From assembly GCA_965153355.1 (NCBI GenBank), contig OZ231126.1, forward strand, positions 70,990,001 to 71,054,000: a stretch of DNA of 64,000 bases, written 5' to 3'. The DNA is from Flaccisagitta enflata. Taxonomy: Eukaryota > Chaetognatha > Sagittoidea > Aphragmophora. Shown one piece after another: positions 1-11,177 of this stretch. The position numbers and the translations under genes were made by a program. The notes beneath the pieces were generated by a model that worked only from the letters and a program-made list of their open reading frames with translations, did not search any database and was not told where the DNA came from. Numbering within the stretch: the stretch's first letter is position 1; every line of letters starts with the position of its first letter.

Positions 1-140
1 GGCTATCCAAGTTGTGTGCGAGTGGGCAGTGATATCATGAAAAAGGCTATCAAGCATTTGGGCAGGAGCAGTAATGCAAAAAGAGCTTGTACAAAGCCAA
101 ACCAAACCAACTGACTGACCAACCAACATAGCGGTTAATA
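1..140 (+). repeat. Hairpin-tailed repeat, truncated at the window start
   Basis: GAGTGGGCAG, TTTGGGCAGGAGCAGTAATGCAAAAA and the ACTGACCAACCAACATAGCGG run match the body of the dispersed family; the head lies outside the window and the terminal hairpin is missing. Confidence 0.6.
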
Positions 141-142
141 CA

Positions 143-1130
143 CTGTTGTCAGACCGGAGTGTTAAATGAAAAACCTTTATAATTGGCAAACTACCGGGCA
201 AAAAGTTTTAAGATTTTTAATGAATATTTGTAACATTGACAGTTTTTAGTCGCATGCTATGCGACTCTACACCCCGCTTTGTCAGTCTGTCGGTCGGTCG
301 GTTGGTCGGTCGGTTGGTTGGTTGGTTGGTCGGTCAATTGCTTGGTTGGTTGGTTGGTCGGTCCCCTTTTTACTTTTTTGGCGTTTTCAAGCTTTTTGGG
401 CTCACAGCTCCTTTCCAAATACCATTCTAAGTCATTTTAAGTCATGTTAAGTCATTCTAACTTAGAATGACTAAGAATGACTTAGTATCTAAGTCATTCT
501 TAGTCATTTTAAGTCACAAAAGTCAATAAGGTCAATATGGTCAATAAAGTCATTTTAAGTCATCTTAAGTCATTTCAGGTCACCTTGAGTCAATTTTAGT
601 CATCTTAAGCTATATATGTCCTGCACGCGACTTATAGGTGTTGGCCTTGTTTTATGCCAAAGCTCAGATTCAAGGTCACGTTTGGAAATATTTCAGTGAA
701 TTTCTTTCTGTAGAACTCGGGATTTTGAAAAGAATTATTTAACATTGCTAATAACCCGATTGGGAATCAAATCTTGGCCAGAATTTGCAGCTAATCATTA
801 GTTATAAGATAATTTTCTATCATTTGAAACAATTCCCCTGGTTTTTCCAAAAAGATGCAAAGAAAAGTTCGTGTGGTTTAAAATGTATGCTTTCCTTTAC
901 CTGTTCTGTACTCTGGTATGAGCTTTGGCATACAAAAACTGTTATATGTTAGCATCATTTACTGAAAAAACTATCTCCACAAATAAAATCTTTCCACACA
1001 TTTTAGTGTATATCTCTAGTTATATTTGACCAATCCTAAAGAAATTAGTAACAAAACTAAAGCCCTTCGAATTTGCAAGCTATCTACGCGATTCAAATCT
1101 CTCTAACTCAGCACGTACTAAGTTATTCAA
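143..1130. mobile_element. Degraded fold-back element interrupted by a hairpin-tailed repeat
   Basis: Positions 143-247 and 651-690 (AAAACCTTTATA, GACAGTTTT, ATGCCAAAGCTCAG) match an arm of the 1985-3320 element. Positions 905-960 match in reverse (TTTGGCATACAAAAACTGTTA). A hairpin-tailed repeat (245-651) splits the left arm. Confidence 0.5.
245..651 (-). mobile_element. Hairpin-tailed repeat with decamer array
   Basis: Hairpin GTCGCATGCTATGCGAC, then CTCTACACCCCGC and a GGTC-rich array. A decamer array (AAGTCATTYT, 418-605) follows, ending GCACGCGACTTATAGGTGTTGGCCTTG. Homology of the flanks to an uninterrupted fold-back arm fixes the boundaries to within a T-run. Confidence 0.75.
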
Positions 1131-1784
1131 CTTTAAATAAATAATTCATTTCATTTTGCTATTGCCATTCCACACAAACTTCAAGCGGTATCACTTCACT
1201 CTTTTTTGGATTACTTTAAAGTTGAGCTAGAAAGATGCGGTTTGCGTAGTCTGCTAGAAGATTCGAAAAGGTTCATATATGTCACCTATTTTTTGAATGA
1301 TGTGTTGTGGCTCTTTAGAGCTTTAGGTTTAAAGATAGCAAATAAGGGGATCAAGACAATGACGTGAATTGTTTGGAACGCCATCACTCCAGAGTACCTC
1401 AAGAAGCTCTAAAAATCGCTAGCCAGATAAATGGCGGCTGTGATTTAGTGATATTGATTAATTTGCGATTAACTGGTATTCCTTAACTGGTCAAAAATGA
1501 TTCTTTTTAGAGATGGAAAGATTTTTTTTATGAAGATAGTGTTAAAACTTTAGTTTACAAGTTATGAAGGTTTCCCATTTCACACTTAGATCTGTAGTTG
1601 GAGTTACTTGCACATGACTCACAAACACTTTTTTCTTTGATATCAAAAAACAAACAAAAATGACCAATAAGTAGTCGCTTGCAGGTGGGCAGGGGTAGTG
1701 ATTTCAAAAGGTAGGGGCAGTAACACAGATGGACACTTCGGATTTTGAAATATGTTGATCATTGTTACTTACATGAGCTATATA
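652..1784. other. Non-coding, mostly fold-back remnant
   Basis: Holds the rest of the 143-1130 inverted element; beyond 1130 I see AT-rich sequence with no gene. Confidence 0.5.
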
Positions 1785-3725
1785 ACAATGGCAAAAATAA
1801 AAATTAGACGCGCAATATTTTTCAATAACATGTAAATCACTTCTGCTTTTTGCTTAAAATCCATGAGCATATAAAAGAGCTTCGAAAACTCTACAAATCT
1901 AGACCAAGCAGAGATTTTTAGCTCAACTCGTTTAGAAATGACATAAGATTGAAGTTCAGTACTCAAATTCCTGACTGCCAAATACAGGGTGTCCCAAGTC
2001 AGTTGCAACATAAAGAATCGACATATCTCTGCTTCTAGGAACTCAAATTGATTTCTGAAAAAAGATCTACGAAGATCTAGGTCTGCACTTTTTGTCATAC
2101 CAAACTTCCACTTTGAGTATTGGATAGTTGCGGGTCAGAAGAACATCAAATGAGTGGTAACATTAGGTGGAAAATTATCTTTTTATAGCTGTATTTGAAA
2201 ATAGCTGACTTTAACTCTCTGCCACTTTATGACAAATTGATCCAGAAACCTGGGATTGGTCTCAAATGAAAGATAATTGTACATAGATTGTACGTCTGCA
2301 TAGAAATCTTGGAAAATTTGACAATTTATGACTTTAGGGATGATTTTGGTCAAACATTATCAAAATCAAAAGTGAAAATCTGGAAAAAAACAATGAAAAT
2401 TTTATCAAATCATGGAAAATTGTCAAATTCTTTTGGTGATTGAAAATCTATGACAAATTATTCGCCATTTGAGACCAATTGCAGGGTTTTAGCTCAATTG
2501 GTTGAAAAATGACAAGCAATTAAAGAAAGCTACTGTTACGTACAGCAAAAAGTAAAAGACTACACCGTCTTCGGATCGGACTGTGAAATGCAAAACCTTT
2601 ATAGCTCCTAAACTACTAGGAAAAAAGTCATGAAATTTTCAGTGAATATTGGTAACATGTGACGGTTTTTGCTTGTCAAAGCTCAGATCATAGTATAGAA
2701 AAGGTGAGGGGAAAACAAAATATTGAAAGAACATCCATTTTTAGGCAAAATTGCTTTTTTTTACCTGTTTTTTTTGAAAAGTGCTATTTTCTTTTCTAAA
2801 AATATGTAGCAAATTGATAATATATTGGTTAACATCTCTCATCGAAAATAAATCCTAGAGTTTTTGTAGAAAAGCAAAGCAATTTCAAGCAGATCAAGAC
2901 AACTCTATCATAGGAAAATAAAGAAAATTTATCTTGATTAAAAATGGGTTTTCTTTCATTATTTTTTTTTCCACCTCACCTTTTCTATATTATGATCTGA
3001 GCTTTTACATTAAAAAACCGTCACATGTTACCAATATTCACTGAAAATTTCATGACTTTTTTTCAAGTGGTTTAGAAGCTATAAAGGTTTTGCATTTCAC
3101 AGTCCGATCTAAAGACGGTGTAAGAAAAGATAAGATCAGAAATCACTAGTGAATTTCAAAGAAATGTGGCCCCTAAACAAATTGTCCGATTATCATGAAA
3201 TTTTGCGTATAAAAAGTGCAGACCAAGATCTTTTTAGATCTTTTTTTCAGAAATTGATTTGAGGACCTAGAAGCAGAGATATGTCGATTCTTTATGTTGC
3301 AACTGACTTGGGACACCCTGTAGAGCAGATTTCAGCGCCGGAAAATATGGCACTATTTGTCTTACATATTCTGTAATACACAAAAATGAAATAAATGATA
3401 GGAAAACAAAGGTAAAAATGAAGTATTTTTAATTCTCTACAAGATGGAACCAAGCAGAATTCATGATTTTACTTCGTTTACAAGCTATATCAATAAAAAG
3501 TTGGTTACTTTAAAAAAGATGGAAGCAAGATTTGAGATTTTTGAGTGGATATCTTTAAATTGTCACAACTTCCAAAGTTTTTATGCTAGAATGATCAAAG
3601 GGAGCTCAAAAGAAAGATTTTTTGAAGCTCTTTAGAACCTTCATGGATTAAGAGGTTGCAGCGTTTTTGATTATGATGCAATCAACAGTCAAAAGATTGC
3701 GTCTAGTTTTTTTTTTTTGCCATTG
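1785..3725. repeat. Outer inverted repeat around the 1985-3320 element
   Basis: CAATGGCAAAAATAAAAATTAGACGC at the left is matched in reverse near 3690-3725 (GCGTCTAG, then T-run, then TTTGCCATTG). The arms are degraded and partly repeated, consistent with an older fold-back element into which a younger one inserted. Confidence 0.5.
1985..3320. mobile_element. TA-flanked fold-back element (Tc1/mariner-like MITE)
   Basis: Starts CAGGGTGTCCCAAGTCAG and ends with its complement CTGACTTGGGACACCCTG, with TA on both sides. The CAGGGTGTCCC terminus is typical of Tc1/mariner-type elements. The arms stay complementary for hundreds of bases, and an inner palindrome with TTGGTCTCAAATG sits around 2228-2500. 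No transposase ORF. Confidence 0.8.
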
Positions 3726-3789
3726 TTATCTATCAATGAAAATAAAATTTTTAACTCTGTTCTCATTCAAATATCCGCTTCTTGCTTAT

Positions 3790-4000
<211 letters not shown>

Positions 4001-4394
4001 CCAGTTCTGATTCTACTTCCATCAAGATTCTGAATCCTGCATATGAGTCCGTCCCCACAAAACAAATTAATGGCTATCCAACTTGCGACCATGTAATGTA
4101 ATGAGTAATTCACAGCACATTGATCTCATGGCCCATTTTTATTACGGTTATCGGTCTTAGGAATGGGTAGAAACTCTTTTTTCATTACTGGGGGTTGTTT
4201 TAGGTACTCGCGATTTGACCGTAATATGCAAATGAGATTTTGCTGATTTTGCCTTTATTTCATTATTAGCGTATGTTTTGAAAGACACTTAAGATTAAAA
4301 AAATCATCGAAAAGGGTTTTTTTTTGGGGGGGGGGCGGCATAGGCATACATCATACGAGAATAACATATAAATATTAATGATATCTCAGTGAGT

Positions 4395-4455
4395 AGGAGA
4401 GGGAGGAGGAGGATAGTGAAGAGGAGGAGGAGGAGGAGGAGGAGGAGGAGGAGGC
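4395..4455. repeat. (GGA)n microsatellite
   Basis: About 15 tandem GGA units following a GAGGA-rich run. Confidence 0.9.
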
Positions 4456-4716
4456 GGAAGTGGCAGCACATTGAAATCGCTGTTTTTGGGCAATTTTCTT
4501 ACAGATAAAAACAAGTTTTGCAAGCTTTAGGCTTTTATGTGCTTCCCTCTAGTTCTTTGACAGGTAATGTCTGTCTTTTGGTTGGTTGATTAGATGGTTG
4601 GTTTGTCGGTCAGTTGGTTGGTCAGTGATTTCATCGTTGAGTCATGCAAATGTTTAAATCGCACAAAATGTTCTTTTCTGGCGTTATTCTTTTACATATT
4701 ACCTATCGTCATGCCC

Positions 4717-5165
4717 TCCCGTAGAACACAGTCACAGAGGGTCTTTTGTTTGTCCATGCGTCTGTCCCTTCGTTCATCACCCCTTGCCTTGACTTTTCAG
4801 GTCCAAAATCAGGCCTTTCAAACCTCAAATCAGGTCACTCAGGCTACGAATCGGGCCTCTCGAGTCTCTAATCAGACCTCTCAGGCCTCAAATCAGCCTT
4901 CAGACATCAATCTGCTCTTTCAGGCCTGAAATTTGCCCTCACAGGCCCTGAATCAGCCCTCTTAGACTTCAAATTAGACCTCTCCAGTCTCTTATAAGCC
5001 CTCTCAGGCCTCTAATTATCCCTCTTGCTAAAGTCCACCCACTCGGGCATCAAATAAGGGAAGGTCGGACAGACTGGCTGACAAATGAACGAACAAACGA
5101 AAGTTCCCCTGTGTTTCACGGGACTTAGTCCCCTTTTAGGCCGCTGCCCGGCTTCCCCCCTCTCA
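4717..5165. repeat. CTCAGGCC minisatellite element
   Basis: Copy of a second dispersed family. A flank like CCCGTAGAACACAG is followed by units of about 21 bp containing CTCAGGCCTC.AATC, then CACGGGACTTAGTCCCC and GGCCGCTGCCC in the opposite sense at the far end. Units are degenerate. Confidence 0.6.
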
Positions 5166-5195
5166 AAAAAACAATTAAGCAAAACAAGACAACGA

Positions 5196-5198
<3 letters not shown>

Positions 5199-5276
<78 letters not shown>

Positions 5277-5285
5277 GAGAGAGAC
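5199..5285. repeat. (GA)n microsatellite
   Basis: About 40 GA units, one C interruption. Confidence 0.95.
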
Positions 5286-5990
5286 AGATTAGCTACTGCC
5301 CTGATTTCCTTTCGTGTAGGAAAACAATTTTCAACTGCTGATGACTACCACACCCATAAAAATCAAAACGGTCAACTGCTTTCAGATCCTATCTTTTGAG
5401 GCCAAAATCTTGTTTTTTCAATCAAAGTCCTAGCTTTTAAGCTTTAAATTTGCCCTCTAAGGCCTGAAAGTCGTCCCCTAATTATTCTGATTCCTTGCCG
5501 ATATGCCTTATATTTGCCCCTTCCTACCTCAATCATACCCTTAAACCGCAAACCAGCCCATCCGACATCATGAGTATGAAATGTATCTACATTTTAAGAT
5601 AACCATATGATAGCACAATTTCATTACTAAAAGATACATGATAGGATGCAGACAAGTGGGTTTGCCATGTGGATTGTTAAATGTTTGCGTTTCAAACCGA
5701 CCAACAGATACAGCCAGATAAAGAGGTGCTTTGTTGCACCTAAAAAGCTAAATGACTAAAAACTGTCCTGTAGGGACTGGCGGATTTACCAATGTCTGGA
5801 GACAATAAGATAAAAATGCCTGCAATCGACATAAAAAGTGACAGAGGGTCACAAAAAAGTAGACACAATCTCGCCCACCCCACACACAAAGAAGAACCTA
5901 ACTGCAGCTTCATAAATACGCATTGTCGCACTTTTAACTTGAGAGTGACCCACAGATCAACAGGCTGATTGATGGACTGACAAATGGAAT
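5286..5990. other. Non-coding, degenerate CTCAGGCC-like units
   Basis: TGCCCTCTAAGGCCTGAAAG-like fragments to about 5580, then unremarkable sequence and a GGAC-type array at 5950-6090. Confidence 0.4.
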
Positions 5991-6146
5991 GATGGAAGGA
6001 CGGACGGGCAGACTGATGGACACACGGATGGGCAGACTGATGGACGGACTGACGGGTGGACTGATGGATGGACCGACGGGTGGACTGGACCATCCAGTCC
6101 TTAAAGAGAATTGTCTACTACTAAAAATAGATTCTCCTTGGGTGAT

Positions 6147-6351
6147 TTTTGGTCGCGTGCACGCGACTCTATACCCCACTTTGTCTGTCCGTCCACCCCT
6201 CGGCTCTCTGTCTGTTTGTCAGTCCATCACACATTTTCCCTTTTTTTAATCAATTTTATTTCTTTAAGTCATTTAGGTCAGGGTACACTATGTCATTCTA
6301 AGTCATTCTAAATGTATGTCTCGCACGCAACTTAAAGGTGCTGGCCTTGTT
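6147..6351 (-). mobile_element. Hairpin-tailed repeat
   Basis: Perfect palindrome GTCGCGTGCACGCGAC at 6152-6167, TCTATACCCCACTTTGTC, TCCGTCC array, then GCACGCAACTTAAAGGTGCTGGCCTTG. Confidence 0.75.
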
Positions 6352-6400
6352 AATCAAGAAGCCTCTACACAGCCGATATTGCAAGAAAATTCAATGCTTC

Positions 6401-6500
6401 TAGTCACGTGCACGCGGGTATAACCCTTCTTGTCTTCTCGTTTGTCAGACCGTTGGTCCATTTTTTGCATCACTGCCCCTGCTCAAACGCTTTGTAACGA
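6401..6500 (-). repeat. Hairpin-tailed repeat fragment
   Basis: TAGTCACGTGCACGCG, CTTGTC..., then CTGCCCCTGCTCAAA, the body of the family in reverse; the far end is lost. Confidence 0.5.
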
Positions 6501-6760
6501 GAAGTGAAAAATCGCGAAAATCAGCGGGAATCTCATTTGCATATTGTGGTCAAATCGCGAGTACCAAGATGTTATCCCTCCACCATAAAACGAGTTTCCT
6601 GCCATTCATTTGACCAATACCCGTCATAAAAATGGGCCAGGAGATGGATGAATTCACTTTACCTCATTTCAATAAAGCTTAGTGGGCAGGGGCAGTATCA
6701 AAAGAGACTACTCATGCATTTGGCCAGACATACTAAACTGATATCCTCAATGTACGCTGA

Positions 6761-6955
6761 AACAAGGCTGGATACACGGCTACTCCAGTCGCCTGCAGTT
6801 GGGCAGGGATGGTATGAGGTCACTAATTAGACCATTTGAGCAGGAGCAGTTAGGTCAAAGAACAAAAAAAACATGAAAAAAGGAAATTTTGACCGATCAA
6901 CAGACCAACCGTCGGACAAAGCGGGGTAGAGAGTCACATGCACGCGACCAAAAAT
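6761..6955 (+). mobile_element. Hairpin-tailed repeat
   Basis: AACAAGGCTGGATACACGGC head, TCGCCTGCAGTTGGGCAG, GACCAACCGTCGGACAAAGCG, terminal GTCACATGCACGCGACC. Confidence 0.7.
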
Positions 6956-7447
6956 GTGTTGGCCTTCAGTTGTACGATATTTCGACCAAAATATGCTGGG
7001 CCTATATCACTCACATAAAACCTTTTTAAGCTTATGTCAAAGGCCGCTATTCTGACATCATTTACTATGTTTAGCGCCCGCTTGGTCCTCCCCTAGTCCC
7101 CTGATAGTTTGTCATTTCAATTGACTCAATTTTCATTCCTCATTTAGTCATGTATTTGCATAACGTCAATCTGTATTACATCGACAAGTGACGCGGGGTC
7201 ACAATATCATTGCGGATGGGTGGGCAGGGGAAGCCAACCCCCATCCACACCCAATGCCCTACCCTACCCCCTTTCCAACTCAGACACATACAAGAAAGGC
7301 TTCTAAAACCCTCATTTTCCCAATTTTTAACTCATGCTCACGGATGGACCAACGGACGGACCGAAATACCGACGGACGGACAAAACCTCTTCCTCATTGC
7401 GATGTAACAATCTGGTAGTCAAATGTTTGCCTTCAATTTAATACTTC

Positions 7448-7671
7448 AATGAACTTACACGGATACATGGCTGCCAAAGTCGCATGCGAGTGGGCAGGGG
7501 CAGTGATAGAAAACAGTGACCAAGTAATTGGGCAGGAGCGGTTACACAAAAATGTCAAAAACGCCGTAAAAAGTAAAATGTGACCAACCAACCGACCAAC
7601 TGACTGACCGTCCGACCAACTGACCCACAGACTGACCATAATAGCGGATTAAAGAGTTGCCTGCACAGGAG
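7448..7671 (+). mobile_element. Hairpin-tailed repeat, degraded tail
   Basis: TACACGGATACATGGC head, GTCGCATGCGAGTGGGCAGG, then GACCAACCAACCGACC array. The terminal hairpin is decayed (GTTGCCTGCACAGG). Confidence 0.6.
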
Positions 7672-8149
7672 TTAAAACCTACAATGTCAGTTTTATGATC
7701 CATTGGTTGGTATATAAGCATTTAAGGGCATGTTTTGCACTGGTCTGTTAGTTGGCCAGTTGGTTTGTTTGTCCATCAAACTCAGCTTTTTGTTTGGGCT
7801 TTTAAGGCCAAATCATTTATACAAGGTATGGCTGGCTAGAATTAGAGTACTAAGAGGCTTGAAGAGAATGAATTTAAGCTTTTTGGGGCTTTGTATTAGG
7901 ATGAAGATCACTATAAAAGTTATTTTGCATCTGTTCTCATTCTAAATCAACTTCAACTTCAACAGGCTCCAGTTAAGAAAGACGAAGCGTCTGTTGGTCT
8001 GGAGATCATCAAAAACATATTTTCTACATTCTACTAAAGTCCCATCACAGAGTTACACAGTTCTCCTCTTCTATTGTTCGCTCTCGATTCGATTTTCCTC
8101 CCCTATTGTTCCGATTTCCTCTTCTTCTTTTCTTTTTCGTCCGTGTTCG

Positions 8150-9430
8150 TCATTGTCTCTCCGCCGGACGATCCGTTGGTCGCGTGGCGGAGGCCATTGA
8201 TTCACGGATTTCCGCCATGAAATTCGCCATCTCCGCCCTCAGTTCGGCTACCTCCCCTGATTGTTGTTGGCGCTGCTGCTGTTGGTGATGTTGATGTGGT
8301 TGTGGTTGGCGTCTTGTGGGCGGCGGCAGCAGTTGTTCCCTTTGCTGTCGTGGCTGCCCCTGCCATTGCTGGCTTTCTTCCCGTTGAGATTGACGGCTGA
8401 GGTTTGACCTCGATCTCGATCGATCCTCGTGTTGTTGGTGTTGTTGTTGTTGCTGTTGTTCATCCCGTTGTCGGTTGAGCGGCCGTGGGTGGCGTTGTTG
8501 ATGGTAGGCGGGAGGTGGAGATCGGGTAGAGGAGGCGGTGGAGACGGAGTGATGCTGACGTTGGTGACCCCGGCGGTGATATTGGTGCTGCTGATCGTAT
8601 TCACGGTGACCCGAGCGGTGCGTGCCCGCCACCGGTCTGCCGTTCTTCGCTTCCCATAGTCTCATCTTGCTTTCTTCCAATTCCTCCTCCTTTCTTTTTA
8701 GCTCTTCTTCCGCCTTCCATTTCTTCTCCAGTGCCTCCCTCCTTTCTCCTTTCTTATTCTGCATCCTTTCGTAAGCTTCCTGCTGTTTTTCTTGTTTCTC
8801 TTTTCGGACCCTTTCTTTCTCTTCCATTTCTCTCCTTTTCTCTTCTTTTTTCCTGTTTTCTTCTTCCTGTCGCATGGTTTCTTCTTCCTGTCTCGCCACT
8901 CTCTCCATTTCTCTCCTCCATTCTCTTTCTTCTTCCGTTTCCCACTCTTCCCCTTTTTCTTGCGTCGTCGCCCTTCCTCTGCCGACCTCGATTTCTTTAA
9001 CGTTTTTATCTCTTCTTTTCTGTTCCCGGTTTTTCAGTCTTCTTTGGTTCTTCATCGCCTTCCTTCTTCTCGTCGGCTCTTCTTTCTGTTTGCTTCCTCC
9101 TTTCTTTCCTTCCTTTCCTTTTCCTTTTCCCTTTCCTTTTCCTTCCTCCTCCTCCTTTCTTGTTTCCTCAGTTTCGTCGCCGCCTTCGTCTGCGCTGTCG
9201 TCGTCATCTCCGCTGTCGTCGTCACCCATGCTGTCGTCGCTGTTTTCAACATCATCTTTTCTTTCCTCGTCGTCGCCGTCGTCGTCAATTTCATTATCAT
9301 CATTACCATGCTCGTGATCATTTTTCGTCTTTTCTCTGTTTGTCCCCCCCAGAGCAGAGCGTGCCCCATGGGGGCACTCTCCTGCCCTGGCGTCACGGGT
9401 TGCCCCAAAGAGGGTTGCCCAAAGACGCAA
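8150..9430 (-). CDS. Unknown charged, coiled-coil, Gln/His-rich ORF
   Basis: A minus-strand frame stays open for over 1.3 kb (back to a stop near 9472) in DNA that is clearly more GC-rich than its neighbours. I do not recognise a domain. In order it has an Asp/Glu-rich acidic stretch (about residues 40-90), Lys/Gly repeats, a Glu/Lys/Arg coiled-coil block of about 130 residues, a Gln/His/Arg/Ser/Pro-rich region, and a short helical end (EVAELRAEMANFMAEIRESM). The frame opens without an ATG; the first in-frame ATG is at 9229. An hAT-type element inserted at 9457 abuts the 5' end. It may be a gene fragment, a retroelement gag-like ORF, or an open frame created by purine-rich repeats. Confidence 0.4.
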   Translation of the reverse strand: MRLWATLFGATRDARAGECPHGARSALGGTNREKTKNDHEHGNDDNEIDDDGDDEERKDDVENSDDSMGDDDSGDDDDSADEGGDETEETRKEEEEGKGKGKGKGKEGKKGGSKQKEEPTRRRKAMKNQRRLKNREQKRRDKNVKEIEVGRGRATTQEKGEEWETEEEREWRREMERVARQEEETMRQEEENRKKEEKRREMEEKERVRKEKQEKQQEAYERMQNKKGERREALEKKWKAEEELKRKEEELEESKMRLWEAKNGRPVAGTHRSGHREYDQQHQYHRRGHQRQHHSVSTASSTRSPPPAYHQQRHPRPLNRQRDEQQQQQQHQQHEDRSRSRSNLSRQSQREESQQWQGQPRQQREQLLPPPTRRQPQPHQHHQQQQRQQQSGEVAELRAEMANFMAEIRESMASATRPTDRPAERQ

Positions 9431-9456
9431 ACAATGACTCAGATTCGTGTAATTTC

Positions 9457-10285
9457 CAGGGGTGTACAGTCAGCGGACAAAACACAATAGGTATATATAT
9501 CACTCTTTTGGTTTTGATCCAACCCACTGATGTTGAACAGAATGCTGTAAAAAACAACTGGTTGTTGAAATTACAGCCGGGTGTAAAGTTACAAAATTGG
9601 CAAAGATCCGACTCTCACCAAATAGAATAAAACCTGCAGATTCATAATCCTAATGAAATTCTGAGAAATTTGATATGTCACAGTATATACTTTTATATAA
9701 AAATAAAAAAAATTTATTAATGTTTAATTTAATTATAATGTAATGTTAAAGAAAATATTTCTTATAAAATATGTTAAGTGTGACATATCAAACTTCTCAG
9801 AATTTCATCAGGATTATAAATCTGCAGGTCTCATTCTATTTGGTGAAAGTTGGATTTTTGCCAACTTTGTAACTGAACAGCCGGTTGTAATTTCAACAAC
9901 CAGTTGTTGTTTACAGCATTCTGTTCAACATCAGTCGGTTGGATCAAAATCAACTGAGTGATATATATACCTATTGTGTTTTGTCCACTGACTGTGTATA
10001 TAGTTGAGTGGCTTTTGATTTTATTCCCCCCCCCCTGCCTTTGATTTTCTTCCCCGCGACGCGTCCCGTAGCGTCACAAAATCTTTGATTTTCTTCCCCT
10101 CAAAGCTATAAAACAGTATATTTTAGGTTTTGATAGTGTTGAATTGTGTTGTAGTAACTGTAACTTCAAAAATATTCTTTTTTCTTTTTTTCAAACTTCT
10201 GATTTTCTTCCCCATCTCCAAACCCTTTGATTTTATTCCTCCCCCCCCACCGGGAGGGGGGAATGCTCAACTTTATACACCCCTG
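9457..10285. mobile_element. Non-autonomous hAT-type element with 8-bp target duplication
   Basis: The element begins CAGGGGTGTA and ends TACACCCCTG (perfect 10-bp terminal inverted repeats). It is flanked by identical 8-bp GTAATTTC at 9449-9456 and 10286-10293. The 8-bp duplication and the CAGGG terminus are hAT hallmarks. The left 540 bp is a near-perfect hairpin (arms about 9467-9670 and 9775-9997). The right 280 bp is C-rich with repeated TTTGATTTTCTTCCCC. No transposase. Confidence 0.85.
9467..9997. repeat. Long inverted repeat inside the hAT element
   Basis: About 200-bp arms, for example GACAAAACACAATAGGTATA on the left and its complement TATACCTATTGTGTTTTGTC on the right, around an AT-rich loop of about 100 bp. 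Confidence 0.85.
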
Positions 10286-10508
10286 GTAATTTCTTGCAGG
10301 TGCCTTTTTGTTGACAAACTCTACCTGTATAAAAAATGGGGAAAAAAATCACGTTCTTTTAATACCGGCTACACAAGAGATTAAAGTATTCCACGTAACC
10401 ATGGTTGGAATTAAACAACTTAATCATTTTCTTCGAGAAAGAGCAATATGAAGAAGGATACTGTTTGACAGGGGTAGTCATGAAAAGCCTACCCATAAAC
10501 AACAAAAG

Positions 10509-10517
10509 TATAAAAGG
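10509..10517 (+). promoter_or_regulatory. candidate TATA box upstream of ChaC
   Basis: TATAAAAGG lies 214 nt upstream of the ChaC ATG. A second TATAAAA at 10684-10690 is only 41 nt from the ATG and would give a very short leader. Both are AT-rich matches in AT-rich DNA, so either may be chance. Confidence 0.25.
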
Positions 10518-10730
10518 CCTAATGCACCAAAGAATTGCTATTATAAAAAGGATTTTTGAATTTTGATCCGTGAATGCATAGAATACTCCATCTCGTTTCT
10601 AAGGCAAACAGTGCAATAACATTTTTTTGAATTCCAAACTGTCATCTCATGAACAAGAATCCATAACTTATTTCAGTGGTGCATATAAAACGCCTCGTGA
10701 AGTCAAGTCGACATATAGCAAAAAAAGAAA

Positions 10731-10958
10731 ATGGCAACACAAGAAAGCACTCTTTGCTCTGTTGCTCCATCAAGCGACTGGATCTTTGGCTATGGTTCTC
10801 TTGTGTGGAAAGTTGATTTTCCTCACTACAAGTCGATTGTGGGCTACATCAAAGGATTCAAGAGACGCTTCTGGTTGGCATCGACAGACCATCGGGGAGT
10901 GCCAGGAAATCCAGGCAGAGTAGTCACTCTCGTTGCCTCCGAGGATCCAGAAGAAAAG
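10731..10958 (+). CDS. CHAC: ChaC-type gamma-glutamylcyclotransferase, exon 1 of 3
   Basis: Exon 1 encodes residues 1-76 of a 224-aa protein. ChaC enzymes are cytosolic and cleave glutathione into 5-oxoproline and Cys-Gly. The exon holds the family substrate-binding motif FGYGSLVW at residues 19-26, then RRFW (45-48) and PGRVVTL (61-67), all in the order and spacing of ChaC proteins. The ATG at 10731 was chosen because it lies in an A-rich context (AAAATGG), is followed directly by family homology and has no upstream in-frame alternative that adds homology. The donor is AAG|GTTTGT after 10958 and the phase is 0. A length of 224 aa matches animal CHAC1-sized proteins (about 220 aa) and exceeds CHAC2 (about 184 aa). 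I did not assign the CHAC1 or CHAC2 class. The family call is certain; the exact start is likely. Confidence 0.93.
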
Positions 10959-11177
10959 GTTTGTCTGGATAAAAAGATTATGATTGAATAGACAAACAAG
11001 GCAAACTGTCCATCTTATCTGAGAAAATTAAGGTACATTTCAAAGATGAAAAAATTAAAGATCAAATGGTATAACTTTGTTGTTTTCCTAACATGATTAA
11101 CGGCTGAGATCAAGAAATTAACCACGCTTGGAGAGTACATAGTATAAGCATCTAATGTCCATATCGCAGTAAATACT

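Noticed and set aside
10731-10991. ChaC as an 86-aa single-exon protein ending at 10991
   Set aside because: Homology stops exactly at the AAG|GTTTGT donor and resumes in phase at 12594 with the catalytic block.
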